64,000 nucleotides of DNA from Artemisia argyi (GCA_030686995.1 CM060685.1:25864065-25928064), one strand, 5' to 3'. Shown: positions 21,935 to 34,929, counted from the stretch's first letter. Program-made: numbers and translations. The notes: generated from the sequence alone by a model not told the origin.

Positions 21935-22693
21935 TGATGAAAACACTGGTGCATGTGCTATCATGTGATGCCGAATGTACGTGTTTACAACAATTAGACC
22001 TTTAAGCCGATTCTAGATTATTGTCGTTTTCGTATATTAAGAAAAGCTCAAGAGCTTTAAATTCTGTTTTGTTGTGTAATTTGTTTGTCTTCAAATATTA
22101 TTTTAGATGTTGGCTGCATTATTGTTGTATATTATTGATTGAAAATATGTGCAAAATACGATAAATAAACCGAGTCATGTGGAAAATAATGGTACTACAG
22201 TATAGGGTATGTTATAGCCCAAAACATATGTTTATATCTTCTCATACTCGGTTACTCATACATGGTTTTGGTTTTGGTTTTGGTTTTAATTTCGGTTAAA
22301 TTGCTATATATAACCCGCTCGACTTCTGACCAAAGTTAACATGATAATAGCATTGTTTTAATTTAACCAAACATCTAAAAGACAAATGATTTTATATGAA
22401 AATCTACCAGGAAACATGCTTAACATGATACTCACACTATTTTATTTGATATTTACACCACTTTGTACAAGCTGTATAGCATAGCGTAAAATACTATAAT
22501 GCACGAATTGTGGTAAAAGTATAAAAATTGTGGTGTGATTATCAATACTCATAAATATATCGCTTGTCCAAATACAGTATCATATAATGATCTTATATTT
22601 GTCGTTATCTTATAGGGAAAATATCTTACTGTTGGTCAAATATTTTGATTTGAAATGTTGGTTGAAAATGCCTAGAATCAAAATGCAAAAGCA
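21935..22693. other. HIPP 3' UTR and intergenic sequence
   Basis: The first ~200 bases are a plausible 3' UTR (TTGTTGTATATTATTGATTG). The rest is AT-rich with a short GGTTTT repeat at 22263-22290. Nothing else recognised. Confidence 0.45.
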
Positions 22694-22701
22694 CTTTGCA
22701 T

Positions 22702-23881
22702 CAAGGTTGTCAGGATCGGGATCCTACCTAGGATCGTTTTCGGCTTTGCAAGATCGTGATCGTAGGATCGGATCGGGATCGTAAGATCCTATGAAAATGT
22801 ATATATTTTTGCATAGGGGTTGTAGTTCTATACTTATATATATTTTTATATAATATTTTATATGATAAACGAATATAAATAGATGCTAAAACAATAAGTT
22901 CCTTTTTCAAATACCGTATTAGTAAAACATTAGATATATTGCAATATATACTTGCACAAAGTTACTTCATGTTTCAATCGCTAAATGAACAATTTGAATA
23001 TAAAAGAGATACTACATATGTGCACGACTCATGTTTCAATCATTAAATAATGATGTTCGATACATAGGAAATACATACATGGTCATAATGAAAGTTTATA
23101 AACTAGCGATGGTGCAAACTAGCAATTATCAAAGAAGAAACTGAGAATTTTGGTGTATTTCAATTAAGAATTAGTTTTTTTTCTTCTTCTTAATAATGGA
23201 TACTTCTCAAAATGTTCACACATCACTGTAAATGGCATATACTTGTAGTGTTTTTTCTTTTAGATAATTTTTATTTCAAGATTTATTGTCTTATGACATT
23301 ATGTGCTTGGCCATGCGTATATAGATTATTACATTTGTCTGTCATGATTATCTCGGTATAAGTATATACTTTATCAATCCCATACTTTAAAGTTTGCTTC
23401 GTGGTGCACAATAAATAAACTAGTTTTTAGTTTATACTATTTGAAATGTACATACGCAAGACTTAAATATAAATTAATAAATCATATGTGTGTTGGTAAA
23501 AGTAGCATGTAGTTGTCGTGAAAATATTGTTAGTCATTATCGTAATAATTTCGTACTTAATTTAGCCAATGCTAACGCTAATTTCCTATAATGAGCATCT
23601 ATCACTTTAAACCGAATGGTCAGATGTAAAAAACAATGAATTAGTGATTGTGATTGGGCTTTTTGAATCAAACATGGGCTTAAATGCTTCACATAGGAAA
23701 AAAAAGTAAAAAAAAATGGGTTGGCAACAGGATCGGATCGTAAACGATCCTACGATCCGATCCTACGATCCTGAACGATCCTACCTGATTTAAGATCCCG
23801 TTAAGATCCTGCTCGTTTTTTGAGTGTGGGATCGTAGGATCGTGCGATCCTACGACCAGGATCGCGATCCTGACAACCTTG
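22702..23881. mobile_element. hAT-type non-autonomous transposon with 8-bp TSD
   Basis: Perfect 17-bp terminal inverted repeats, CAAGGTTGTCAGGATCG, extended by GATCCT after one mismatch. The 8-bp direct repeat CTTTGCAT at 22694-22701 and 23882-23889 is the hAT-size target duplication. Both ends carry clusters of GGATCGTAGGATC-like motifs: about 9 GATC sites in the first 95 bases and 14 in the last 150, with almost none between. No transposase ORF, so it is a ~1.2-kb deletion derivative. Confidence 0.92.
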
Positions 23882-24017
23882 CTTTGCATGATGAATGAAT
23901 GCTAGATGTAAATGGGACCATGACTTTGACGTGTGTATGGACTTTTTGCCAAACTCATGTTAAGGGATCACCTCAACATTTGATAATTATTTTCTATTTT
24001 GTGTTGTTGGTACTTGG

Positions 24018-24546
24018 TACTACTTACAAGGGGAAAAAGAGGGATACATTGACGTATTCATTGATAGGCTAGTTGGCCTGCCCGACAATATTCGTTATGA
24101 TGGTGAGGGACAATACTGGATTGCGATTAACACAGTAAGTTATTCATTTATATTTTGTATAACTGAATCCGTTTTACATAGCATTAGAATCAGTTGAATC
24201 AATCGCAATCCCAACCATCAACACTCAACTTATTTATGGACTTTATTATTTCTGGTAGGAGCATACATACGGTTGGGATCTAGCACGCAAATATCCATAT
24301 CTCCGTAAAGTTTTTGCATTGTTGGAGAAGTACCAAAAAAGACCTTCAGTGGAGAAAAATGCAGGTGCAATCGTAGTGGATTTGGATGGGAAGTTGGCCG
24401 AGCGATACTTTGAACCTGAATTGACATTAGTCACAACTGGTACAAAGATTGGGGAACGTTTATATCTAGGAAATTTGATGACGTCCTTCATTACTCGTCT
24501 CAACCTCACTCAATATCCGGCTACTCCATCCTCCTTGACAAACTGA
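24018..24546 (+). pseudogene. Strictosidine synthase-like gene, 3' exons (join 24018..24134, 24259..24546)
   Basis: The first piece reads [39 protein letters not shown], a strongly conserved block of the SSL beta-propeller with the [12 protein letters not shown] signature, and ends at the donor ACA|GTAAGT. The second starts after ...GGTAG with EHTYGWDLARKYPYLRKV and ends KIGERLYLGNLMTSFITRLNL...SSLTN at TGA 24544-24546, as family C-termini do. Both junctions are phase 0 and compatible. The left piece has no acceptor: homology begins abruptly at the Tyr-Tyr near 24018, and the ~110 codons that should come before are absent from the window. Together with exon 1 at 18694 this is one gene whose centre was lost or replaced. 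Confidence 0.85.
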
Positions 24547-24723
24547 TTACCGCTCAGTGTTTGCTTCTTCTGTCTCTCAGTTTTAAATGCTACTTCCGCT
24601 TAAGTAGCTACGTCTAAAATATAATCTACATTGGGATAGGCTGTAATCTTATGTCAAATGATACATACATTAGAATGATGTAGGGTAAAAATAAATTTCA
24701 TTCTGGGAAGCATTTGATGTTTA
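24547..24723 (+). other. 3' UTR of the SSL gene
   Basis: AT-rich, includes AAAATAAATTTC near 24687 as a possible poly(A) signal. Ended by the copia LTR at 24724. Confidence 0.5.
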
Positions 24724-25461
24724 TGTTGGAATTATGATATCAGGACAATCATATAAACCAAACACATCAAGAGAGCATAGCGGAAGCAATTACAATATCA
24801 TATAATATGTAATTAATTAATCAAACATAAAAGTAAACATACCTTTGTGATTCTAGCCCGAACAAGAATCAAATGCAATATTCAAATCAAGAACCCTATT
24901 AGGGTTTATGTGGGTTATAAGAATTACCCCTTACCTCTTTTGTAATTCAATCCAAGAATCAAATAATAGTGTGTTTGAATCGTGTTCTTATACACACGTA
25001 CTAATTCAAGTAAAAGTTTATGCAAGTAAGTTAAACACAAAACCTTTAGTTTATGAAAATCGAATCCCTAAGATGGGATTGAGGTTGGATCGATTTTAGG
25101 GACAAGAGAAGGAGAAAAACACCAAGATGTGTGTGTACAAGTTATGAGAAAACAATAACCCATGAGGTGTTTATATACTTGATGAAACTTGGAGCTCAAG
25201 GCACAAAGGAGGTGAAACTCCTTCTAGAACTTTCTTGACCATCCAATTATTTACAAGTATTACTTTCCTAATCTTCGTCTAATGGTCGTTAATCATTCTC
25301 AGTTAAATACTAACGGTCGTTACTAGTTTTGTGTTTATTAATAATTATATATAAATTTATAAATAATTATTCTTTTACTCTTCATACGTAAAGTGTGCAA
25401 TCCCACGATCTCGAGTTCGATCCTAACATACGACTACTAAAATAATGTCCATAATCTAACA
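24724..25461 (-). repeat. Copia 3' LTR
   Basis: TGTTGGAATTATG... to ...AATCTAACA, i.e. TGTTAGATTATGG to CATAATTCCAACA on the minus strand. Next to it at 25462 stands GCTCCCACTTGGAC, which is the purine tract AGTGGGAGC on the minus strand. Confidence 0.75.
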
Positions 25462-28400
25462 GCTCCCACTTGGACATATTTTAACAGTGTAATCACATCG
25501 GTTAGCGTCTTGCAACACGCCGATGCCTCTAGTACGATCTCGAGTAAGGCTCCTGAACAAACCTTTTAATGATTTCTCATTATTATTATCCTTTTGTTTC
25601 TAATACCATGTTAATAAGGATATGTATCAAAGTCATTCATTAATTAACCATTCTGTTTCTCGTTGTTTATGATTGATGAAGATTATCAAATCTTCTGAAC
25701 ATATTCATGGGAGATCTTGGGTGCGGCCGCACATGCATCTTACCAACCCTACGAAGGGCCCAGCAGTATTAAACTCCAAAAATAAATTTGAAGGAACGAA
25801 TTCTATCTTGACTACAAGCAAAACCCACAAACTTTGTAACACTTCCGAAAACAACCCTTATGACTACCAGTTACGTATAGCATTAAGTTGTTCCACAAAA
25901 ATGTACTACATTCATGACACTTATCTTGCATCTCAAGTCTGAGGATAACTTCTCATGATTTACTTAATAACAAAATCCATAAAGTAACATCATGTTGTTG
26001 GGATAAGTCCTATATTCGGTATCATTGAATATCATCTGAAATGGCATGACTACTCATCAATATACTTTAAGTATATTATACCAACCTTCATATTTGTCTT
26101 GATTTAATAATATTCCCATATTATTAACTGACAACGGACAATTTAGAATAACATTTATTCATGGATTAAACATACAAATATAGGATACAATATATTATAA
26201 TTTAAACATACCATGTATTTTATTATAATAATTGTTTAACATTCCTTATCCAAATATTAAATAGATCAATGCATGATAACTCTTGTTGATGAATTATGTC
26301 TCAAGTAATGACATTCATACTTGTTGACAAGTCATAAATCATCCAACTTTGATCTATTGGAATTTTAAGAATACTTATTTCAAGAATTCAACTATTGAAG
26401 TCCTTATATGTGCATACTCAACTATTTTGATAATTCCATATTTCATAAAATGTGTGACATCCTTAACCACCAATTTATGATAATCAAACTTCCAAACATT
26501 TTTAAAGTTTGAAGTATTCATATTCTCTGAATGTATAATGCAACTATACTCTTTTTAAGCACAACTAGTACATATAGCAAGGATGAAATCCTTTCCATAA
26601 CTAGTATTGATTGTCGTCTCAATTTCATTAGCATCATTGTATGCAACAACAATATGCTATTAAATTTCCCGTAAACATTAATATCTATTGTGTAATGTTT
26701 GATGCCCTTCAAACTTTCAAGTTTGTTGGCTATGACAATTTTCACAACAACTGAAAAATTGTTCATCTATAGAATTTGGAAGCTGTTCCAGATTTAGTAT
26801 GTGATTCTATAATCAAACATATTCTTTTTTTTTAGAATATTACACAAGTTATCTAATAACCTTTTAATTAGATATTAATATTGCTAAATCATCTTGTAAT
26901 CAAGCATGATACAATAAAACACGATGTGCATGAAAAATCTTTGAGTCATACTTAGATTTTATTCATGTCATACATATCCATTTAGACTTTCTAAATGATA
27001 TATCATATTATATTAGATTTATTTACCGCACATGTTTCAACAATAAACATTCATTCCAAGGTTGTATGTCTTATTTTCTAAATCATTAAAGTTTCATTCC
27101 AAACTAAGACTTAACTTTTAACTTATATGGAATGCTACCTTTTATATGTTCTATAACATATATGATTTAAGAAATTAAACATAATACTCCCACTAGCTTT
27201 TAGGAATACTTAGAAATTATCTTATTTCAATTATAAATCAAAACATAGATTTAATAATTAAAAATAAGAGTAATCTTCTAGATGCATGCATTTATCCATC
27301 CATGGATTATTGCACTTTGTACACTTCCAAAGATTTATTTAAATTCACAAACTCCTTTTAATTACTTATCGTCTTCACTCAAGTAATCACTCAAGAAAGA
27401 GTTTTTGATATTCCATTGTCAATTTCATAAATATGACAATCATAATCTTTATATATTTAATGTATTTAGAAAAGAATATTCAGTCACAGTTAATTGCTTA
27501 AGTGTGATTAATAATCTTGTCATAAGACATGCATTAAATACGTGTACAATATTGTCCATATGATTTCTATACAAAGATTTAAACTACAAGGGTTACCTTA
27601 TCTTTTAAGAAACTCATCTTCATTTTCTAGTCTAACTATTAAGATAAACCAAGTTTTTTTTAAATTGATTATCTTTATGGACAACATCTTAATCATCCAT
27701 AGCATGTGTACTTTACCCAATTTCATAATTGGTAATGTAGCATGATGATTATCAGGTTTACAATAATCCTGTAAATCCTAACCCTCAGCATATTCATCAA
27801 ATATCTGAGATATATTTCTATTCTATGAATGATAATTTCATCATCTTGATATTTAACATTTAAATGTCAAACTTTATTATCATCTTGAGATTTAACATCC
27901 AAATATCAAACTTCATCATGATATTTACTAGTGTATTTTAGAAGATTATGTATCTTGTAATTTTATCTTTTAAAGATCAAAACTCCCACTTGCTTTTAGT
28001 AATTTAAAGACTATCTTTAAATACTTAGCAAATAAAGAAACAATACAATGTTCTCTTTTGAGATATTACAAATACTTATTGATAGTTCCTAACTTTACTT
28101 TGTTAATAACCTCTTCATAAGCAGTTAAACAAATTTAGAACTTCAATTTAAGACTTAATGTAATTCATCACATTCATCACATTCCATCATATGATGATGT
28201 CTTATTAATCTTCTAGGTTGGAGTTTTATTAAATATGTCAAAGTCATACTCAATATTCTAACCTTGATAACTTTTGAAAGAAAAGAAGTCATAGTTATCT
28301 TTAATCAAACAATATAACTAGAGTTTGATTTTCCTAACTGAACATACCATAAACATTTGGCATTTCATTAAGCTTAATATTGTAAGACTGTCTAACAATA

Positions 28401-29485
28401 TTTAAGATAATCATATTCCTTTTGACTTGTCTATTTACCAACTAATTCATTTTAATGGTATAATAATTTTCAAGCCAATTGCATGCTTTATAACACAAGT
28501 ACTTTTAATAAAGTCACTTCATGTCCATGTCTCTACAAGAAAACATAAGCTGTTACAATCCCACTATATTTATAAGTCATTTAACAATTTAACGGCTTCA
28601 TGTATATGTCTTAATTAAAACACATAACAAGATAACGTCTTACTTTATTATAAGTCTTGTAACAATTAAAAGACTTTATGTTTATATCTTTACAATGAAA
28701 CATAAACATGTTTAACTAAAGTAATTATGAACACCATCTTTTGGTTTCAATCTTGATTTCAAGTTAATTTATTACTTCACAATAATGTAATAACATTATT
28801 TTTTCATTTTTTTATGTCATTCCAAGAACACATAAATATTCAGATTGAACTAGCATTAGATTACTTAATTAATTTATGTCATTCCATGAATTCATAAATA
28901 TACTAATTAAAGTAGTCTTGATATCATATTGACACATGTTCTAATAGGTATCTAATTTAGAAACTGCAAATTCTCATAGTTTAATTACATCAGTTGATCT
29001 GCTAGTAATGAAAATATGAAATTCACCTTGTTGTTGCAATCTAGCTAAGCTCTCACATAACATAAATTGTAACACCAAGTGTTCCTTGAATTAGATTAGT
29101 ATAATTCATATTAGAACATTATTCTCTTACCTTGCAGTCAAGAGAATCCATTAAATCATATCTTTATGAGTTGTTTCTTGCACACATTAAAGATAACATT
29201 TCTCCCACTTGTGCATGGAACAACCTCATATAGTTGATAAACAACACGCCATGCATTTGTTTATGTGATCAATATGATTGTGTCATATATTTTAGCATAA
29301 CAAGTAGATGTAGAATAACAATGTCTAGTAAGGAAACGTACAAGACTATCATTAAAAGTATGAGTTTCTGCACTTGGAAAGTAATTATCTTTAGCTACCA
29401 AGATGTCAAAGCTTGTAACTCCCACTGAATTAAAGATCATTACAATAATTCCTTATTCAGTGATAAGTACACAATACTCCCACTG
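25462..29485 (-). repeat. Six dispersed copies of the purine-tract motif AGTGGGAG
   Basis: CTCCCACT on the + strand occurs near 25463, 27187, 27983, 29202, 29419 and 29477, each in a similar AT-rich setting. The first is the true polypurine tract beside the LTR; the others are internal. Confidence 0.75.
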
Positions 29486-30600
29486 AATTTGACAACATTG
29501 TAAATGTTTCATATCCAGTGAAAACAAATATTGTGCTTTTAACTTTCCTACACCTTTAAATGTCCATACGTAACAATTACTTATGCACTAAAGAGTGTAT
29601 TCTACTACGTAAATGATGAACTATCCACCAAATGCTATTAACTTGAAAATTGGGCATGCAATTTCTTGCTTAACAGGTCTACCATCCTACAATGTATGTA
29701 GCACCTTCAGAATAGTCAAAACAACTAGTTTGTTTTTAAACATTTTGCAGTAATTAGTCTAGCTTCTAATTATAATAACTCATAAAATGTCATACATAAT
29801 TTTTCTGTTAACCAAATATCATATTTGTTACTAAGAATTTAATCACCGAATGAGGATGATAAAATCCCTATGGAAAATATTCGCAATTTTCTTAACTATT
29901 AAAAAATTTGCTATGAGTTATATTTGAATTTAGACATATCTAATATTCCTATTATCCTTTTCAATCATGAAAAGAAATAGGATTGTATCTCACTCTTCTT
30001 TCATAGAAAGGAGACTTCTTTTGTCTTTTAAGTAAATTATTCTTAATCAACATTTGTTTGAAAACAGAACTAGATCAATTTACCAAAGCCCAAAGTGCGT
30101 TTACGGTTTGAACGTTGCATTAATACATTAAAACGAATTTCAAAATTCAATTTCAGTATTTTCGATAATTAGATCTTTAAGAAAATAAAATACCCATTGG
30201 TAAATATATTCATATAAACCATAGTATTTTCTTAAAGCTAGGATCCTAATTGACATAGTACCATTACATCAGTTGATCTGCTAGTAATGATAGTATTCAA
30301 CAAGGTAATTGTTGAACAATAATTGCCAATATCATATTGCAATTCCTAGATTTATGGGATTTACAATCACAAAACTTTTGTAATGTAAACATGTTTGATC
30401 TCCATCTTAATGCCTTGAGTCCAAGATCTCACTTCCTACTCAACTTAAGTCGTTTAACTTAAAAACTACAAACTCATAAATCCATCACATCAGTTGATCT
30501 GCTAGCAATGAATTTATGAAATTTACCTCTCCATTGCAATCTCGCCAAGCTCTCGGATGATGTAAATTACAACTTCAAGTGTTCTTAATTAGATGGCATT
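28987..30600. repeat. Dispersed ~110-bp direct repeats
   Basis: CATCAGTTGATCTGCTAG occurs at about 28988, 30267 and 30488. The first and third copies continue to match for ~110 bases, through TTGCAATCT, AAGCTCTC and CAAGTGTT. Confidence 0.85.
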
Positions 30601-30669
30601 CGACTTAATATTATAAGGGTATTAAATTTTGACGTGTAATCAAAATAATGTATGAAGAAGCATGCATAC

Positions 30670-33600
30670 TGTAACACCCACAAATTTAAGTTTGTTATAG
30701 CGGAAAAGTAATTTGGGTGTTACGGGGAGGATCGAAGTTATAATCTCATAAAACGGCTTAAAAAAAGCGTTTTGAAAGTTATTTGTCATTCAAATAATAT
30801 TTTTGATAAAAGATGAACCATTTGATTTAAAATCTTTTTAAAAGAAGTAAAGGCTTGAAAGAATGACATATTTGATTTTTTACACCATTTTAATTTATCA
30901 GAGTAATAAATGCCCACTCCGTGTCTTGTCCTGCTCCGTTAAATTACCTGAGATACACATGCTTAAAAGTGTCAACACAAAGGTTGGTGAGTTAATAGAG
31001 TTTTATGGAAAACCATTTATTTTGACAGATTTCAGGAATAATTGGTAATAATAAATACAAACAGTAATGAAATAAGTATTGAGTAATGTTGACTATAATC
31101 ACAAATAAATCATATAAGTATTCAATCAAAATCAAGTAAGGAATCAATAATCCTAACATGAGCTGGAAACTCATGATGCTAATTTAAACAGATATACAAT
31201 TCAAGTATGGTCAAATTCCTATACAGCTGTATCAAAATATATGTTGAAAACATACATTTCCTTATAGATATTGCCCCAAGCCTCATGACACACAAGCTTA
31301 ACAAAAGAGGTGATTTATCAAGTCAATGATAAATTTTGCCCTCTTATAATAGGTGATTTGCCAATTCCTATTTGTCTATGAATATAGTGTATCACGACTA
31401 ATACGACTAACCATATGCATATGGCATTCCGTCAAGTATTAGTGGGACAGGAGGTCAATCCTTAACAGGTTTCGAAGCTGTTCACTATATTCGCGCTCAC
31501 ATAACAGTGATTAATGGCTCATGATTAAGGGACTTTATGGCGATAAGGTAACTTAGGCAATATCAAGGTAATAATGGGATCATTCAGGATAGCATCATAA
31601 AATCAAGTATCATACCACATTAATCAATTTGGAAACAGTATCATTTGAGTATCAGTAATTCAGTTTAGTATTTCGCCAGTAACATATATGTATCACAAAC
31701 CACAATAATCGAATTTGGAAACATTATCATGTGAGTATCAGTATTTCAGTCAAGTAATTCATCAGTAAAATATATATATTACATACCACAATAATCAAAT
31801 TGGAAGCATTATCATATGAGTATCAGTATTTTAATTAAGTATTTCGTCAAGTATTGTATATATCACATCTTAAATTTTAAACCATATCAAATAATTGTTA
31901 ATAAGGAAATTGATTTGAATCATGTAATTTATTCATATACTTATCAAATTATCAAAGTATATGTAAGCATGTATCTCCCCCAATGAGTTAAAAACAACTA
32001 TTGGAAATGGGGCTATGACTCACCTTGATTGATACGAGAATGATGAAAAGTAAAGTAGGATGAGATTTATGAGAATAATTATAGAAACATCTTTGATACG
32101 GAACCTGATAAATAAATTTATCTGAGAATATAACCAAATGCTATTTGGTAAATACGAACGAATAACGAATAATATTTATTCGTTATGACGAATAGATGAT
32201 GTGCAGTGTAATTATTATGCCATGCATGATATGATAAAATACTTTATTTAAATTAGCCATCGAAGTTTTACCGTTTTAAACGTAAGTAAAAATATTAACT
32301 TTTGAAATATCGTTACATATATTATTAACGTAAAATAAATAATATATAAATAAAACGTAATAAAAATGCATATGATGTGATGGTTGACGTAAAATAGAAA
32401 ATAAAATAAGAATGTCAAATAGATTATGTTTGGTCCTTGTCCTTTTTCCAGTTTTACCATTTTTACTCTAACGATGTTTGCGTTACACCGTTAGTCCTTT
32501 TTATAAATAATTTACAACTAGTCTTCTAATTGTTCAATAATCCAAACTAGGCTTAGAATATTAACTTGTGTCAATTTTTACCCTTATGTTTTTGTTTTTA
32601 CAGTTTTAGTCCTCATTTTTCAATATTTACAACTTTAGTCCTTCTAAGTGTCGTCGCGTTACATTTTTAGTCCAAAATTTACAAAAATGATTATAAAAAT
32701 TTTATAAAAATTTCCGTGAATTTTTAAGTTGGTAATAAGCTTATTTTAACTGCTTATTTGATTAAAAGCTTATTTTTTAGCTTATGGGCCTTAACGTACC
32801 AAATTAAAAGCCCGTTAAGAAATTTAGAGGCGAGGGCATGGAAAATATTTTGGGCCTGGCCTTGGGCTATTTTTATGATTCTAAAAACATTTCATATGGG
32901 CCCAGTGGGCTTATGGATCGTTATCTCTTGTTGGGCCTTAAATAAGCCCAATCGACATATTTAGTTTTTAAAAATAGAAATGGACCTTTGAAATCCTTGT
33001 AACTGCCGATCAATTTGGCTAAATTTTAGTGTCGAGACGTGAGTATTTTTACATGTTATCAAAATGAAAGTGATAGTTTTCTAGGTGGTCTATTAGGTCG
33101 AGTAATAATATGGTACTCTTGTTACGTGAGATTTAAAGATATACAAGCGTTTTGTAACATGTTTGGAACGTTTATATATTTGAAAAACTTAGTATATATT
33201 CTAAGTGTTTTAATGAAATTTCATACGATGGAACATGGTTCAAAAATGAGTTTTTTTTATGCATGTCGAGTGAAACCAACGTGAAATATGTGTGCTACGT
33301 GACTCCTAGGCCTTCCAAGATAGAGGCTAGCCATGTTTGTGTTGCTACAAATATATACGTACGTAAATATATACCTAAAGCTTATATACGATTTATAAAA
33401 CATAAATATGTTGCATGAGACATGTTTAACGTGTGAAATGAATTGGAATGAGTTTGAAAAAACTTACTACACCTCTAGGGTGGTGGAGAAACGAGTATGA
33501 ACGAAGGAAACACAAGGAACTATCAAATTCGACTATAACCCAAAGATATATTCGAATTTATTCAACCCGTTCCTTCTCCCTTGCTTCCAAACGATATTGT

Positions 33601-33692
33601 TTCAACTCCTGGACTCTTAGAAGTGAGTTTTAAGGAAGAAAGGATGTTGTGAAAGTGCAAGTAATTGTGGGAATCGGATGCATGCATGTAAC

Positions 33693-33773
<81 letters not shown>

Positions 33774-34593
33774 ATAATTCGTATGGTGTGAAATAATCTA
33801 AGGAAACAATAAGGACTATGCATTGTCAGTAACATAGGTTTATAGGATGAGATTTTAACAAATAATATTGATTGTGAGAGCTAGAAATGAGGTGAATGTT
33901 TGGTGATTCATGTCTATATGTCGACAACCATATTAACCCATACACGATTTGATAAAACGTGTAACCCTTGGATATAACTGATCATCCTTGACATTTAAAC
34001 ATGAAATCATCTTAGAATTATTATTTGGAACTCTTAGAAACAAACTAGAGTCGAAATGGTTAAGAAATGAATATATTACAAATCGATTGATTTGGATTTT
34101 TCGTCAATCACTTTGCCCCTTAAAAACGTATCAAATGTTGTCCTATGAACATGGCACTTGACATACTAATAGTTGGCTAGGTGGTGAACGAGATGGTGCA
34201 AAAATATTCGTGAGTCGTGTATAAAAATCGGGAGAACGAGAGACATTTTGGAGTTGGTTTAGTCGATCAATATTTGATTTTAGAAATGAAAATTGGGTTA
34301 AAGGTTTGGGCCGAGTGGGCTGATGAATAGTAATTGGATGTTGGGCTGAAATTTATTAAAGGCCCGTTGGTTTATAATTAGTTTTAATTAAGTTTAGTAA
34401 GTTTTTAATATTTCGTTAAACGCGTCGAGAACTTGTTTTTTCATTTGGTGAATTTTGCAATATCGTAATCGTGACCATTTTAATATAATAAGAAAATTTT
34501 AAATTTTCCCATAAAAATGGTGATTACAATAATGACAGAGATTAATATATAATTAATCGTTATTAATTATATGGATTTTTGCGAGGTTTTACA
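30670..34593 (-). repeat. Gypsy 3' LTR (3924 bp)
   Basis: TGTAACACCC at 30670 to GGTTTTACA at 34593 on the + strand. Left flank CATAC (30665-30669) would be the target duplication, but the other end of the element is lost. Over aligned segments it differs from the 5' LTR at a few bases per hundred. Confidence 0.92.
33696..33770. repeat. (TA)n microsatellite within the LTR
   Basis: About 75 bases of TA. The same site in the other LTR (42409-42514) is about 106 bases. Confidence 0.95.
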
Positions 34594-34803
34594 GTACCCA
34601 CATGTCATTCTGAATTTCGTCCCGAAATTCAAATTTAATGTGATTACTTGAGTAAAGAATTTTTGAAAAGAGAGTTGTCGAGAGATTTTTATTCCTAAAA
34701 TTAAGGAAACGTGATACAGTTAGATTTACTTATACTAGACAAGACAAGGTAACTGGCGTATTTAAGGGTTGTGAATATTGAAAATAATGGTCATGAATAG
34801 TGA

Positions 34804-34873
34804 AATAACGGCTAGTGCATAGTGTCCAACGGTCGGGAATAGTACCCAACGGCTATATTCTAGTCTATATATA
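34804..34873 (+). promoter_or_regulatory. Promoter of the antisense gene: three phased MSA-like boxes and TATA
   Basis: AATAACGGCTA at 34804, TCCAACGGTCG at 34825 and CCCAACGGCTA at 34845 start 21 and 20 bases apart, i.e. on the same face of the helix. The third fits the mitosis-specific activator consensus YCYAACGGYYA exactly, the second at 10 of 11 positions, the first at 9. TATATATA follows at 34866-34873, 57 bases before the ATG, and a C/T-rich leader without ATG lies between. MSA boxes are bound by three-repeat MYB factors and give G2/M expression in plants; that this promoter does so is inference. Confidence 0.75.
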
Positions 34874-34929
34874 CCACTTCCAATTTCCACTTCTTCCATC
34901 AACCATTTTTCTCTCATTTCCATCTCAAA

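Larger units (their letters stand above)
24724..30669 (-). mobile_element. Copia-type element, minus strand, 3' LTR and long noncoding 3' region
   Basis: A 738-bp LTR at the left (24724-25461) is followed by a minus-strand purine tract at 25462, so the internal region extends to the right. From 25462 to 30669 I find no gag, protease, integrase or RT. The sequence is very AT-rich and full of recurring phrases. It is cut at 30670 by the gypsy element, and the 5' LTR is not in the window. It could be a non-autonomous element or the decayed 3' half of a longer one. Confidence 0.65.

Noticed and set aside
26518..26766. 82-codon minus-strand ORF in the copia 3' region
   Set aside because: Hydrophobic and low-complexity with no recognisable copia domain; other frames of the same stretch looked equally weak.
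28400..30600. Repeats as a CRISPR array
   Set aside because: Repeats are few, unevenly spaced and lie in plant retroelement DNA.
33039..33633. ORFs at 33039-33284 and 33448-33633 conserved at 41782-42000 and 42164-42349
   Set aside because: Conservation is explained by LTR duplication. No codon bias, domain or promoter supports coding.
30670..34593. Reading the gypsy element on the + strand
   Set aside because: No primer site follows 34593. The initiator-Met site next to 38586 and both gag-like ORFs are on the minus strand.
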